Below, piece by piece: positions 1-9,950 of a stretch of 64,000 nt of DNA. This DNA is from Streptococcus cuniculipharyngis. Lineage in GTDB: Bacteria; Bacillota; Bacilli; Lactobacillales; Streptococcaceae. The DNA lies in NCBI RefSeq assembly GCF_007859195.1, contig NZ_VOHL01000001.1:248001-312000 (forward strand), written 5' to 3'. Made by a program: the position numbers and the translations under genes. The notes under the pieces were generated by a model, which was given only the letters and a program-made list of their open reading frames with translations, did no database searches and had not been told where the DNA came from. Each line of letters opens with the position of its first letter. The first letter of the stretch is position 1.

Positions 1-93
1 TAACGACGTGATTCTCAAGATAAATTTTCCCCTGGTTTACTAAATACAGAACACTTTATATTTTTAAGCTATTTTGGTGTTTTCGATTTACAC

Positions 94-108
94 TGTCATA
101 TTATGACA
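94..108. promoter_or_regulatory. Palindromic operator candidate
   Basis: A perfect inverted repeat TGTCATA-T-TATGACA lies 54 bases before the start of the broken XRE repressor. Its place and symmetry suit an operator for that repressor or for a divergent promoter outside the window. This is inference from position only. Confidence 0.4.
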
Positions 109-161
109 ATTTCCCTAATTTCTCTTAGAAATAAATTATACTTTTCTTAGGAGAAAGCTAG

Positions 162-386
162 ATGTACCAACGGATAAGGGATTTGAGGGAAGATCACGAT
201 ATTACTCAAAAGTTTGTTGCTAATTTACTTTCCTTCTCTCATACAAACTATGCAAAAATTGAGAGAGGAGAGGTTGCCTTAACGGCAGATGTTCTTGTGT
301 AGCTTTCTAAACTATATAACGTTAGTACGGATTACCTATTAGGATTAACAGATTGTCCAGATAGAATAAAACATAGAATAAAATAG
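162..386 (+). pseudogene. XRE-family repressor with in-frame stop
   Basis: This is a 74-codon reading frame for a small helix-turn-helix protein of the phage/ICE repressor type. It starts at ATG 162 after an AGGAGAAAG ribosome site. The helix-turn-helix occupies about residues 5-55 (with NYAKIERGE), followed by a typical LSKLYNVSTDYLLGLTD tail. A TAG at 300-302 interrupts codon 47, and the frame then stays open to 386, so one substitution explains the damage. It sits upstream of an excisionase-like gene and a damaged integrase, and was probably the control gene of that element. Only a 46-residue N-terminal piece would be made. Confidence 0.75.
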
Positions 387-655
387 TCTCTCCTAGCTGT
401 TCATTGAAAATTGAATAGACCAAGGTGGGACTTTAATCATTTGTGGAGCAAATTAGTCAGATACGCCGTGACATGAGCGAGAATTATCAGCTATAAAATA
501 GAGTGGTTCTCTATCTGCCATGACACAAGTGAGGACAATGATACTTCTAACCGTTTAGGCTGCCAGCGAGAAAGGACAGCGGGTGCAATCCCCATGAGGA
601 ACCGAACCAGTTCTACCCACGGAGGTCATAAATTATAGAGTATAAGGAGGCAAAT

Positions 656-892
656 GTGAAAGTAAAATATGTGCCCGTTGAAAATGCAATAGCTGAGTGG
701 GGGGATAAAAAATCTCTTCTGAAACGCTGGGAAGGATTGAATCAGTATACCTTGAATCGCTGGATTACTGAGATGCGAGAACATCGACAATTTAAGCAAT
801 ATGTTATCACCCCTACTCACAAATTGGTTTTTATCAACCTCGATGGTTTTGAGGAGTTTTTACGCTGGAAGCAGCGAATAGTGGTAAAATAA
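656..892 (+). CDS. Excisionase-like small DNA-binding protein
   Basis: The 78-residue product is basic and rich in Trp and Arg. It opens with a GTG start seven bases after a strong AAGGAGG at 644-650. Its size, the pattern VPVENAIAEWG...TLNRWITEMR and its position just before an integrase fit the winged-helix excisionases or directionality factors of streptococcal integrative elements. These help the integrase to excise the element. The family assignment rests on context and general appearance, not on a diagnostic motif. The 270 bases upstream (387-655) hold no gene that I can support. Confidence 0.6.
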   Translation: MKVKYVPVENAIAEWGDKKSLLKRWEGLNQYTLNRWITEMREHRQFKQYVITPTHKLVFINLDGFEEFLRWKQRIVVK

Positions 893-974
893 GGGAAATC
901 GTGCTATAATGGTAGATGGGAATTTATTCTACTAGAACTATTTCAGTTTTCTTTTTTATTGAGAGGATGGAAGT

Positions 975-2487
975 ATGTACTATAGAACAAGACAAACAAA
1001 GGTAGGGAACAATTCGCTATGAAATAGGTGATAAATACAGAGACCCTTTGACTGGAAAGTGGAAGAATGTCACTGTTTCCTACACAAAAAATACTAGTCG
1101 TGCCAGAAAGCAAGTCGAGCGTGAACTTCAAGATAAAATCGCTGAAGCTATCTCAGTAACTGAAAATAGATACTTGCCTGAAACGATTCAAACATTTGGT
1201 CAACTGAAGCAGAATTGGCTAGAATCCTGGTCAGTCTCTGTTAAGCCTCAGACAGTAAAACGGGAAGAGTTGGTTATCAAGAGATTAGGGCAGATTATAG
1301 GAGATGACTACTTACTGTGTAAAATCACACCACTGTTGATGAAAAATAGTCTTTCAACTTATATGTCTAAGTATGATGCTTCTCCGTCAACAATGACGCA
1401 TATAAAGAGTACGTGCAATAAGATATTTAATCATGGTGTTTTATATAACATCATTGCTTATTCACCGATGACAGCTATTAAGTTGGATATACCTCTTGAA
1501 AAAAAACGAGAGGCAAGTAGGAGACGCGAAGCAAAATTTTTAGAAATCCATGAGTTACATGCTTTCTTTGACACTTTGAGAAGGCGTCGAAATCCTAGCT
1601 ATTATGACTTAGCCATCGTGCTTTTATTTTCTGGAATACGAATTGGAGAAGCAGCGTTCACAGAGGAAGATTTTAATGTGAAAACAGGTGTATTGACGAT
1701 TGATAAATCGCTCCAGTATAACGATTTACGAGTTGAAGATTATTATTTTGATAGCACCAAGACCATTAACTCTGAGCGACAGGTTGTTTTACCCCAAGTA
1801 GCTTGTGAAGCAATTTTAAGAACTATAGAACGTGGTAAAGAGTTTGATAGCTATACTGAAGCTAATCCTTGCCCAAGTTTCAGAACCTCTCCGAGTATTT
1901 TTAGAACAGAATATGGTTCGCCGATTACATCACACTCATTCAGAGAAGTTTTAGCGAGAGTTGAAAAGGAATTATTGGCAACATGCGAGGAAAGGTATGG
2001 CTTCAAATGGAAAAAGCATGTGACCCCGCATTCATTCCGACATATGTATATCACTTATTTGCAATCTGGTGATTCAGGCATTGCCATTAGAGAAGTTATG
2101 GAACGTGTAGGGCATGCTCACTTTGAGACGACAATGGGATATACTCACAAACTCCCATCTGATCAGGAACAAGCTCTTGCTACTCTGAACAAGTTTGCTC
2201 AAGACAACGGGTTTGAGTTTAGGCCATCAATAAAGTGGTCTTGCAAATATTCTCCTTTATTGCAAGAAGTGATTGAGGAGCATATCTCGGAGGGAAAAAT
2301 TGAACTTGCAGTAGATGAGTTTAGAAAAGCTATTGGCCTTGCTCCAAGCTATACTGTAAGGCATATCGCTTCGAATATTTTGCCGAAAGTCCGCAAAGAC
2401 CTATCTAACATTTATCATTCCTTTGATATTATTTGTATAAAAAATAATCAGAATCAGTTGCAATCATACCGGCTGGTTTGGGAATAG
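975..2487 (+). pseudogene. Tyrosine-recombinase integrase, frameshifted near N-terminus
   Basis: The protein has an arm-binding N-terminus, a SAM-like core-binding domain and a full catalytic domain with Arg in GIRIGEA, the HSFRHMY box, the GHAHFETTMGY box with its Tyr, and about 80 extra C-terminal residues. The natural ATG is at 975 (MYYRTRQTKVG), but that frame closes at a TGA at 1020-1022. The matching continuation (GTIRYEIGDKYRDP) lies in the next frame, so a one-base shift near 1003-1008 separates start and body. A TTG at 1048 could start a 479-residue protein without the arm domain, but no good ribosome site precedes it. Together with the dead repressor upstream this suggests an element that can no longer move by itself. 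Confidence 0.75.
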
Positions 2488-2496
2488 TGTCTAACA

Positions 2497-2517
2497 TTTG
2501 GTGACTTTTTGGTGACT
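2497..2517. repeat. Tandem 10-bp direct repeats after integrase
   Basis: TTTGGTGACT occurs at 2497-2506 and again at 2508-2517, one helical turn apart, ten bases after the integrase stop. Such phased repeats are typical arm-type integrase binding sites, so the right attachment site should lie close by, before rbgA. The left end is outside the window, so the core cannot be defined. Confidence 0.5.
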
Positions 2518-2535
2518 CACATGATTTTTACAAAA

Positions 2536-2555
2536 CAAGGGGCTGAAACCCCTTG
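2536..2555 (+). terminator. GC-rich hairpin before rbgA
   Basis: CAAGGGG-CTGAAA-CCCCTTG forms a 7-bp stem just before the rbgA ribosome site. No T-run follows, so it may be a leader hairpin or part of the attachment region rather than a true terminator. Confidence 0.4.
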
Positions 2556-2576
2556 CTACGAAAGGAATTATAACAC

Positions 2577-3431
2577 ATGGCTAACATTCAATGGTTTCCT
2601 GGCCACATGTCCAAGGCTAGAAGACAGGTACAGGAAAATTTAAAATTTGTTGATTTTGTGACCATTTTAGTGGATGCTAGGTTACCTTTATCCAGTCAAA
2701 ATCCCATGCTGACCAAGATTGTTGGCGATAAACCAAAATTATTGGTTTTAAATAAAGCGGATTTGGCAGATTCTTCCCAAACCAAAGAATGGCGTCATTA
2801 CTTTGAACAAGCGGGCATAAGAACTTTGGCTATTAATTCCAAGGAACAGGTAACGGTTAAAAAAATCACTGAAGCAGCTAAATTATTGATGGCCGATAAA
2901 ATAACTCGCTTGCGCGAACGAGGGATTCAAAAAGAAACCTTACGAACCATGATTATTGGTATTCCAAATGCGGGAAAGTCTACCTTAATGAATCGCTTAG
3001 CTGGTAAAAAAATTGCCCAAGTTGGTAATAAACCTGGTGTAACCAAGGGCCAGCAATGGCTAAAGACCAATAAAGACTTGGAGATTTTAGACACTCCTGG
3101 CATTCTTTGGCCTAAATTTGAGGATCAGGTGGTTGGTTTGAAATTAGCCCTGACTGGCGCCATCAAAGATCATCTTTTACCTATGGATGAAGTAACCATT
3201 TTTGGTCTAAACTATTTCAAGGAGTATTATCCAGAACGTCTGGAAGAGCGTTTTAAGCAAATTGAGTTGTCAGAAGAAGCCCCTGAAATCATTATGCAGC
3301 TCACTAAACAACTCGGTTTTCGAGAGGACTATGACCGTTTTTACCAACTATTTGTAAAAGAAGTCAGAGATGGTAAATTGGGAACCTATACCTTAGACAG
3401 AATTGGAGAAATTGCGACAAATGACCGTTAA
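2577..3431 (+). CDS. rbgA: Ribosome biogenesis GTPase RbgA (YlqF)
   Basis: This GTPase acts late in 50S ribosomal subunit assembly. The 284 residues show the circularly permuted G-motif order of the family: G4 (LVLNKAD) comes first, then G1 (GIPNAGKST), then G3 (DTPG), followed by the C-terminal RNA-binding domain. It begins [11 protein letters not shown], the family hallmark. The ATG follows GAAAGGA. The end overlaps the start of rnhB by 11 bases, so the two are a translationally linked operon. The native promoter has probably been replaced or displaced by the integrated element upstream. Confidence 0.95.
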   Translation: MANIQWFPGHMSKARRQVQENLKFVDFVTILVDARLPLSSQNPMLTKIVGDKPKLLVLNKADLADSSQTKEWRHYFEQAGIRTLAINSKEQVTVKKITEAAKLLMADKITRLRERGIQKETLRTMIIGIPNAGKSTLMNRLAGKKIAQVGNKPGVTKGQQWLKTNKDLEILDTPGILWPKFEDQVVGLKLALTGAIKDHLLPMDEVTIFGLNYFKEYYPERLEERFKQIELSEEAPEIIMQLTKQLGFREDYDRFYQLFVKEVRDGKLGTYTLDRIGEIATNDR

Positions 3432-4197
3432 AGAAATCAAAGAAGAACTCGCTAAGATTGATTCTTTATCAGATAAACGCTGGGCAGAATTTGAACAAGA
3501 CAGCCGTAAGGGGGTCCAACAGGCTATTGTTCAACGTAAAAAAGCCATTCAAAAAGAATTAGCTGAAAAGGAACGTTTGGCTGAAATGCTGACCTATGAG
3601 CGTCAGTATCTCCAACAGGGCTACCAGTTGATTGCGGGAATCGATGAAGTCGGACGGGGTCCCTTGGCTGGGCCAGTTGTCGCAGCCTGTGTCATCCTAC
3701 CTGAAACTTGTCACATAAAAGGACTGAATGATAGCAAAAAAATTCCGAAAAAACAACATACTAAGCTATACGACGATATTATGAGTCAAGCCGTTGCTGT
3801 CGGTATTGGGATTCAAGAATCCACTGTCATAGACGAGGTTAATATTTATGAAGCAACTAAATTAGCCATGCTAGATGCCTTAAACAATGTGCCAGAGCCC
3901 GATGCCTTGCTAATTGATGCTATGGAGTTGCCGGTTTCTATTCCTCAAGAATCTATTGTTAAAGGAGATGCGAAATCTCAGTCCATTGCAGCCGCATCTA
4001 TTGTAGCCAAAGTCATTCGAGACCAATTGATGGTTGCTTATGACAGTATCTATCCCCATTATGGTTTTGCCACCAATGCAGGATATGGTACTAAAGAACA
4101 CCTAGACGCCTTAGCAAAATTAGGACCTAGCCCTATTCATCGCCGGAGTTTTGAACCAGTCAAATCACTAGCTGCTCAAGCACTTAATACTAGATAG
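3421..4197 (+). CDS. rnhB: Ribonuclease HII
   Basis: RNase HII cleaves RNA in RNA-DNA hybrids and removes single ribonucleotides from DNA. About 70 N-terminal helical residues precede the catalytic core, which begins [13 protein letters not shown] and carries the active-site acidic residues. Later motifs DSKK and [17 protein letters not shown] also match the family. I place the start at ATG 3421 (MTVKEIKEE), inside the end of rbgA, rather than at TTG 3403; GGAGAAAT lies upstream. The 258 residues are the usual length. A very strong hairpin follows the stop. Confidence 0.95.
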   Translation: MTVKEIKEELAKIDSLSDKRWAEFEQDSRKGVQQAIVQRKKAIQKELAEKERLAEMLTYERQYLQQGYQLIAGIDEVGRGPLAGPVVAACVILPETCHIKGLNDSKKIPKKQHTKLYDDIMSQAVAVGIGIQESTVIDEVNIYEATKLAMLDALNNVPEPDALLIDAMELPVSIPQESIVKGDAKSQSIAAASIVAKVIRDQLMVAYDSIYPHYGFATNAGYGTKEHLDALAKLGPSPIHRRSFEPVKSLAAQALNTR

Positions 4198-4238
4198 AAC
4201 CTTTTTCACATGACATACTGGTCATGTGAAAAAGGTTC
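4197..4238 (+). terminator. Strong intrinsic terminator after rnhB
   Basis: An 18-bp perfect stem (arms 4197-4214 and 4221-4238) with a 6-base loop is followed by a T-run. It isolates the rbgA-rnhB operon from dprA. Confidence 0.9.
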
Positions 4239-4313
4239 TTTTTTATTTTAGAGTTAATATCTTCCCCTCTGTTTTCAATGTATTGACATAGAAACACGCA
4301 TTTTTGTGAGTTC

Positions 4314-4326
4314 TTTTTTACGAATA
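4314..4326 (+). promoter_or_regulatory. SigX (ComX) CIN box of dprA
   Basis: TACGAATA at 4319-4326 is preceded by a run of Ts. This is the combined -10 element read by the streptococcal competence sigma factor SigX. It lies 21 bases before the dprA start, leaving a very short leader with AAGGAGGT at 4336-4343. It indicates that dprA is a late competence gene here. Confidence 0.85.
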
Positions 4327-4347
4327 AAAAGATACAAGGAGGTAATC

Positions 4348-5196
4348 ATGAATAATTTTGAACTCTATAAATTAAAAAGGGCAGGCTTAACCAACCAGCA
4401 TATTCTTAATATTCTGGCTTATCAAAAACAAGAACAGAAGTCTCTATCCCTAAGGGATATGATTGTTGTTTCAGGTTGCCAGCAACCGATTAAGATTATT
4501 GAAAGCTACAAACAATTAGATAGTAAACAATTGCGACAGGAATTTAATCAATTTCCTCATCTTTCCATTTTGGATAAGGAATACCCGCTAGAACTAAAGC
4601 AAATCCACAATCCTCCGGTTCTTTTGTTTTATCAAGGGAATCTAGAACTCTTAACTCGAGCCAAACTAGCCATTGTTGGGTCTAGAAATTGTTCAACAGT
4701 TGGTGTCAAATCCGTTAAAAAAATTATTTCTGAACTGGGTAATCGGTTTGTTATTGTCAGCGGCCTAGCTAGAGGGATTGACACTGCCGCTCATATAGCC
4801 AGCTTAAAAAATGGGGGATCAACTATTGCAGTGATTGGCACAGGTTTAGCCACCTATTACCCCAAAGAAAATAAAGCCTTGCAAGATTACATTGCTAAAC
4901 ATCATCTCGTTTTATCTGAATATCATCCTCAGGCCCAGCCTCTCAACTATCACTTTCCTCAACGAAATCGGATCATTGCTGGGCTGTCTAAAGGAGTCGT
5001 TGTTGTTGAAGCTAAACAACGTTCAGGTAGCTTGATCACTTGTGAGCGGGCCTTAGAAGAAGGTCGTGATGTTTTTGCTGTTCCTGGTAATATTATTGAA
5101 GGATTATCAGATGGTTGTCACCATCTCATCAAGGAAGGAGCTATCTGCACAAGCTCAGGTTACGATATCTTATCAGAGTATGCTTTTCTTGAATAA
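4348..5196 (+). CDS. dprA: DNA-processing protein DprA
   Basis: DprA binds incoming single-stranded DNA during natural transformation and loads RecA on it; in streptococci it also helps to shut off competence. The 282 residues carry an N-terminal helical domain and a Rossmann-like core with IVGSRNCS, SGLARGIDTAAH and the typical VFAVPGNI stretch. ATG 4348 is chosen because AAGGAGGT ends five bases before it; an upstream in-frame ATG at 4306 lies before the CIN box. Its own SigX promoter separates it from rnhB and topA. Confidence 0.95.
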   Translation: MNNFELYKLKRAGLTNQHILNILAYQKQEQKSLSLRDMIVVSGCQQPIKIIESYKQLDSKQLRQEFNQFPHLSILDKEYPLELKQIHNPPVLLFYQGNLELLTRAKLAIVGSRNCSTVGVKSVKKIISELGNRFVIVSGLARGIDTAAHIASLKNGGSTIAVIGTGLATYYPKENKALQDYIAKHHLVLSEYHPQAQPLNYHFPQRNRIIAGLSKGVVVVEAKQRSGSLITCERALEEGRDVFAVPGNIIEGLSDGCHHLIKEGAICTSSGYDILSEYAFLE

Positions 5197-5229
5197 AACT
5201 TAAATTTTTCACAAGCTTTGATAAAATTC

Positions 5230-5258
5230 TTGACAGTTGACCAAAAGTGGTATATTAT
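5230..5258 (+). promoter_or_regulatory. Sigma-A promoter of topA
   Basis: TTGACA (5230-5235) and TATTAT (5253-5258) are spaced by 17 bases, about 40 bases before the topA start. Confidence 0.8.
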
Positions 5259-5299
5259 ACTAGGAGTTTCAACTCTCAAAGAAAGTGTAATAGGATACT

Positions 5300-7417
5300 A
5301 TGGCAAGTACAGTTGCTACAAAGAAGAAAAGCAGTCGCAAAAAAACAACTCCGAAAAAAAATTTGGTTATTGTTGAGTCACCTGCTAAGGCTAAAACGAT
5401 TGAAAAATACCTTGGGCGTCAGTACAAGGTTGTAGCCAGTGTGGGACATATTCGGGACTTGAAAAAATCCAGCATGTCCATTGACTTTGAAAATAACTAT
5501 GAACCAGAATATATCAATATTCGCGGTAAGGGACCCTTGATTAATTCCTTAAAAAAGGAAGCTAAACAAGCCAAACAAGTTTATTTGGCAAGTGACCCAG
5601 ACCGTGAAGGTGAGGCGATTTCTTGGCACCTAGCCCATATTCTTAATTTAGATAGTCATGATAAAAACCGGGTAGTGTTTAATGAAATCACCAAAGATGC
5701 GGTTAAAAATGCCTTTGTCTCACCTAGACAAATTGATATGGATTTGGTTGATGCTCAACAAGCTCGCCGCGTTCTAGATCGTATTGTCGGTTACTCTATC
5801 TCCCCTATCCTTTGGCGCAAGGTCAAAAAAGGCCTTTCTGCCGGCCGTGTGCAATCTGTTGCCCTCAAATTGATTATTGATCGGGAAAATGACATTAAGC
5901 AATTTAAACCTGAAGAATACTGGTCTATTGATGGTTTCTTTAAAAAAGGAAACAAAAAATTTCAAGCTCATTTTTACGGTCTTGATGGTAAAAAGTTAAA
6001 CCTCAATACCAATGAAGATGTTCAGCAGGTTTTAGCAAGACTGGATGGACCAGATTTTCTTGTTCAAAAAGTGGAAAAAAAAGAGCGTCGGCGAAATGCC
6101 CCTCTGCCTTACACGACCTCATCTTTACAACAGGATGCTGCCAATAAAATCAATTTCCGCACCCGGAAAACCATGATGGTAGCCCAGCAGCTCTATGAGG
6201 GGATTAGTTTGGGAAGTGGTGGTCAACAGGGTTTAATCACCTATATGCGGACGGATTCTACTCGTATCAGTCCAGTTGCTAAGGCAGATGCTGCTAACTT
6301 TATCACAGAAAGATTTGGCAAGGGCTATTCCAAACATGCTAGTCAGGTTAAAAATGCCACTGGTGCTCAAGATGCCCATGAGGCCATTCGACCATCAAAT
6401 GTCCATCAAACACCAGAATCTATTGCTAAATACTTGGATAAGGATCAGTTAAAACTCTATACCTTAATTTGGAATCGTTTTGTGGCTAGCCAAATGACAG
6501 CGGCTGTCTTTGATACCATGAAGGTCAACTTGGAACAGCACGGGGTCATCTTTGTGGCTAACGGAAGCCAAATTAAATTTGACGGTTATTTGGCTGTTTA
6601 TAATGACTCGGATAAAAATAAAATGTTACCCGATATGGTAGAAGGAGAAGTGGTAAAAAAAGAGTTGCTCAACCCAGAACAACACTTTACTCAGCCACCA
6701 GCTCGCTATTCAGAAGCGACCTTAATTAAGGCTTTGGAAGAAAATGGTGTAGGACGGCCGTCAACTTATGCCCCAACTCTGGAAACCATTCAAAGACGTT
6801 ACTACGTCAAATTAGCTGCTAAACGTTTTGAGCCAACAGAGTTGGGAGAAATCGTCAATCAATTAATTGTTGAATTCTTCCCTGACATTGTCAATATTGC
6901 TTTTACAGCCGATATGGAAGCCAAATTGGACAAGATTGAAATTGGAGAGGCCCAGTGGCAAAAGGTGATTGACCAGTTTTATCAATCATTTGAAAAAGAA
7001 TTAGCCAAAGCTGAGCAAGAAATCGAAAAAATTCAAATCAAAGATGAACCTGCAGGTTTTGCTTGTGACCTCTGTGGCCACGATATGGTGATTAAATTGG
7101 GACGTTATGGCAAGTTCTATGCTTGCAGTAACTTCCCTGACTGTCACAACACTAAGGCTATCACCAAAGAAATTGGTGTTACCTGTCCAATTTGTCAAAA
7201 AGGCCAAGTCATTGAGCGGAAGAGTAAGAAAAATCGCCTCTTTTATGGCTGTGACCGTTTCCCAGATTGCGAATTTACCTCCTGGGATATTCCTGTCGGT
7301 CGTGCTTGCCCTAAATGCCAGTCCTATCTCATCGAGAAAAAATTACGTGGTGGCGCCAAACAGGTCATTTGTAGTAATACTGAAGATTGTGATTACCAAG
7401 AAGAAAAAGTCAAGTAG
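5300..7417 (+). CDS. topA: DNA topoisomerase I
   Basis: This is the type IA topoisomerase that relaxes negative supercoils. After a Lys-rich tail of about 20 residues comes the Toprim domain ([31 protein letters not shown]), then the cleavage domain with the active Tyr in [14 protein letters not shown]. The C-terminus has three four-Cys zinc ribbons, beginning at CDLCGH, CPICQK and CPKCQS. The 705 residues are normal for streptococci. It has its own promoter and a terminator directly after the stop. Confidence 0.97.
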   Translation: MASTVATKKKSSRKKTTPKKNLVIVESPAKAKTIEKYLGRQYKVVASVGHIRDLKKSSMSIDFENNYEPEYINIRGKGPLINSLKKEAKQAKQVYLASDPDREGEAISWHLAHILNLDSHDKNRVVFNEITKDAVKNAFVSPRQIDMDLVDAQQARRVLDRIVGYSISPILWRKVKKGLSAGRVQSVALKLIIDRENDIKQFKPEEYWSIDGFFKKGNKKFQAHFYGLDGKKLNLNTNEDVQQVLARLDGPDFLVQKVEKKERRRNAPLPYTTSSLQQDAANKINFRTRKTMMVAQQLYEGISLGSGGQQGLITYMRTDSTRISPVAKADAANFITERFGKGYSKHASQVKNATGAQDAHEAIRPSNVHQTPESIAKYLDKDQLKLYTLIWNRFVASQMTAAVFDTMKVNLEQHGVIFVANGSQIKFDGYLAVYNDSDKNKMLPDMVEGEVVKKELLNPEQHFTQPPARYSEATLIKALEENGVGRPSTYAPTLETIQRRYYVKLAAKRFEPTELGEIVNQLIVEFFPDIVNIAFTADMEAKLDKIEIGEAQWQKVIDQFYQSFEKELAKAEQEIEKIQIKDEPAGFACDLCGHDMVIKLGRYGKFYACSNFPDCHNTKAITKEIGVTCPICQKGQVIERKSKKNRLFYGCDRFPDCEFTSWDIPVGRACPKCQSYLIEKKLRGGAKQVICSNTEDCDYQEEKVK

Positions 7418-7440
7418 TTTAAATCTACTTGACTTTTTTT
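7406..7440 (+). terminator. Terminator of topA
   Basis: A 12-bp stem (7406-7417 with 7425-7436) overlaps the topA stop codon and ends in eight Ts. Confidence 0.85.
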
Positions 7441-7485
7441 TCGTTTTACATAAATTTATTTGTGTAAACAGATGTTTTGTTAAAA

Positions 7486-7519
7486 AGGACTTAGTTTCAC
7501 AATTGGAAAACTAAGTCCT
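7486..7519 (-). terminator. Terminator of the amino-acid-binding lipoprotein gene
   Basis: AGGACTTAGTTT and its complement form a 12-bp stem; on the - strand it is followed by a T-run. It ends the leftward transcript that faces topA. Confidence 0.8.
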
Positions 7520-7535
7520 CTCATTAAACCTACTA

Positions 7536-8432
7536 TTAGCCTGCGTCTGAGACATCACTAATATCAATGGTTGGAATTTCCTGATCTGATTCATAAGGTT
7601 TGCTGACATCTTCACCATAGTATTTCACAGCAAGTTTAGCTAGGGAACCATCTTCTTTCATTGATAACAGGGCTTCGTCAATTTTTTTAAAGAGACTGTC
7701 ATCCTTATTACTCATGATAATACCTTGTTGGCTGGGATTGTAAATCACATCGCTAACCTTGACATTTAAGTCAGGGTTATCTTTTTTCATGGCGTCAACA
7801 AATAATTTTTGAGAGATGTAATCATTAGGGATGAAATCCGTCCGCCCATTGGCAACATCATTTAAGTAAACATCCCCAGCAACGTTATCATAAGTAACTA
7901 ATTCCGCTCCTTGTTTTTTAGCAATTTTCATGTAGTTGGTTCCAGCAGCACCGGCAGCTTTTTTGCCTGCCCAGTCACTAAGATCCTTGGCAGAAATGCC
8001 TGATGAGCCATCTGCACGAACAATCAAACCGCTGACACTGTACTTGTAGGCTTCTGAAATATTGTATTTTTCCAAACGTTCAGGTGTAATATCAAGGTTA
8101 TTAAGCGAGACATCAACTCGACCGCTATCAACAGATGAGAAAGCTTGGTCAAAGGCTGTTTCGACAAATGTTACTTTCAGTTTGAGACGCTGACCGATTT
8201 CTTTCATCATGTCAACTTCGTAACCAACTAATTCCTTCTTGTCATTGTAATAAGAGGTTGGTTGATAGGTCATTGGTGTAGCAACAATCAACTCCCCACG
8301 CTCCTGAACGGTTTCCCAAGTTGTCTTTGTTGTTTTAGCCGTAGAATCCGACGATGAGCTGGTATTATTCGTTGAACAGGCAGTGAGAAGGGCAGCTAAG
8401 CCTAAGGTTGCTAATAGACGAGATGTTTTCAT
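7536..8432 (-). CDS. Amino-acid ABC transporter substrate-binding lipoprotein
   Basis: The product is a family 3 periplasmic-type binding protein (SBP_bac_3). It is anchored as a lipoprotein outside the cell and delivers a polar amino acid, perhaps cystine, to an ABC permease. A signal peptide with lipobox LLTACS is followed by a Ser/Thr linker and the two-lobe domain beginning ERGELIVATPMTYQPTSYYN. The second ATG (MKTSRLL, 8432) is chosen because AAAGGAA is too near the first. No permease or ATPase gene is adjacent, so it is an orphan that must use components coded elsewhere. Ligand assignment is only a guess. Confidence 0.9.
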   Translation of the reverse strand: MKTSRLLATLGLAALLTACSTNNTSSSSDSTAKTTKTTWETVQERGELIVATPMTYQPTSYYNDKKELVGYEVDMMKEIGQRLKLKVTFVETAFDQAFSSVDSGRVDVSLNNLDITPERLEKYNISEAYKYSVSGLIVRADGSSGISAKDLSDWAGKKAAGAAGTNYMKIAKKQGAELVTYDNVAGDVYLNDVANGRTDFIPNDYISQKLFVDAMKKDNPDLNVKVSDVIYNPSQQGIIMSNKDDSLFKKIDEALLSMKEDGSLAKLAVKYYGEDVSKPYESDQEIPTIDISDVSDAG

Positions 8433-8578
8433 GAACATTTCCTTTCAATAAATGATACCTTAATTATAACTTATTTTTGAATCGCTTACAAATTAAACGC
8501 TTACCATCATGCAAGATAATAGCAAAATTATTAGTATTTTGCTATAATAGGCAAAGTGACAAACAAGGAGGGAAAATT

Positions 8579-9913
8579 GTGACAGTAGATTATATCAATG
8601 TCATTGGAGCTGGCTTGGCAGGGAGCGAAGCGGCCTATCAAATTGCCAAACGAGGCATTAAAGTTAAACTTTATGAAATGCGTGGGATGAAGCCAACACC
8701 CCAACACAAGACGGAGAATTTTGCCGAACTGGTTTGCTCAAATTCTCTACGTGGGGATGCTTTGACAAATGCTGTCGGTCTGTTGAAAGAAGAAATGCGT
8801 CGTTTGGACTCACTGATTTTGAAAGCAGCTGAAACCCATCGTGTGCCTGCTGGCGGTGCCTTAGCTGTTGACCGTGAAAATTTTTCTCAAATGGTGACTG
8901 ACCTCATCCATCAACACCCACTGATTGAGGTCAGTCGTGATGAGATTACAGAGCTTCCAACAGATGCCATCACTATTGTTGCGACGGGACCTCTGACATC
9001 GGACGCTTTGGCTGAAAAAATCCATCAACTAAATGACGGCTCAGGTTTTTATTTCTATGATGCGGCAGCACCGATTATTGACAAATCAAGCATTGACATG
9101 GATAAGGTTTATCTCAAATCACGCTATGATAAGGGAGAGGCGGCCTACCTCAACTGTCCTATGACCAAGGAAGAATTTATGGCCTTTCATGAGGCTCTGG
9201 TCAATGCTGAAGAAGCACCGCTCAATGCTTTTGAAAAAGAAAAATACTTTGAGGGCTGCATGCCTATTGAAGTCATGGCCAAACGTGGGGTTAAAACCAT
9301 GCTCTATGGCCCAATGAAGCCTGTTGGACTGGAATATCCAGATGATTATAAGGGCAAACGAGACGGTGATTATAAAACGCCTTATGCGGTCGTTCAACTC
9401 CGTCAAGACAATGCAGCTGGTAGCCTCTATAATATTGTTGGTTTCCAAACCCATCTCAAGTGGGGCGAGCAAAAGCGGGTCTTTTCAATGATTCCTGGTT
9501 TAGAAAATGCTGATTTTGTCCGTTATGGCGTTATGCACCGTAATTCTTACATGGATTCACCGAATCTACTAACGCAGACCTTCCGTTCTAAACGCCAGGA
9601 AAATCTCTTCTTTGCTGGTCAAATGACAGGGGTCGAGGGTTATGTTGAGTCAGCAGCTAGTGGCTTGGTCGCTGGTATCAATGCTGCTCGTCTCTTCAAG
9701 GCAGAAGAAGAAGTGGTCTTTCCACGAACAACTGCTATCGGTAGCCTGCCTTATTACATTACCCATACTGAAAGTAAGCATTTCCAACCCATGAACGTTA
9801 ATTTTGGAATTATTCAAGAACTAGATGGACCACGTATTCGTGATAAAAAGGAACGCTACGAGGCCATCGCCCAACGTGCCTTGACCGATTTAGAAGCTTA
9901 TTTATCTCTTTGA
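8579..9913 (+). CDS. trmFO: tRNA m5U54 methyltransferase, folate/FAD-dependent
   Basis: TrmFO (once Gid) makes 5-methyluridine at position 54 of tRNA using methylene-tetrahydrofolate and FADH2. The N-terminus has the FAD-binding fold ([13 protein letters not shown]) and the protein carries [13 protein letters not shown] and [19 protein letters not shown], all typical. I use GTG 8579, seven bases after AAGGAGGG, which gives 444 residues. The gene is divergent from the lipoprotein gene, and topA-trmFO proximity is common in Firmicutes. Confidence 0.96.
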   Translation: MTVDYINVIGAGLAGSEAAYQIAKRGIKVKLYEMRGMKPTPQHKTENFAELVCSNSLRGDALTNAVGLLKEEMRRLDSLILKAAETHRVPAGGALAVDRENFSQMVTDLIHQHPLIEVSRDEITELPTDAITIVATGPLTSDALAEKIHQLNDGSGFYFYDAAAPIIDKSSIDMDKVYLKSRYDKGEAAYLNCPMTKEEFMAFHEALVNAEEAPLNAFEKEKYFEGCMPIEVMAKRGVKTMLYGPMKPVGLEYPDDYKGKRDGDYKTPYAVVQLRQDNAAGSLYNIVGFQTHLKWGEQKRVFSMIPGLENADFVRYGVMHRNSYMDSPNLLTQTFRSKRQENLFFAGQMTGVEGYVESAASGLVAGINAARLFKAEEEVVFPRTTAIGSLPYYITHTESKHFQPMNVNFGIIQELDGPRIRDKKERYEAIAQRALTDLEAYLSL

Positions 9914-9918
9914 AAATA

Positions 9919-9950
9919 AAAAATAGTGAGAAATCCTCACTATTTTTTTC
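9919..9950. terminator. Bidirectional terminator trmFO / PASTA gene
   Basis: AAAAATAGTGAG-AAATC-CTCACTATTTTT has A- and T-runs on both sides, so it can serve the two convergent genes. It overlaps the last codons of the PASTA gene. Confidence 0.8.

Noticed and set aside
8474..8504. Two CGCTTAC-containing stretches between the lipoprotein gene and trmFO as cre sites
   Set aside because: Spacing or several positions miss the cre consensus.
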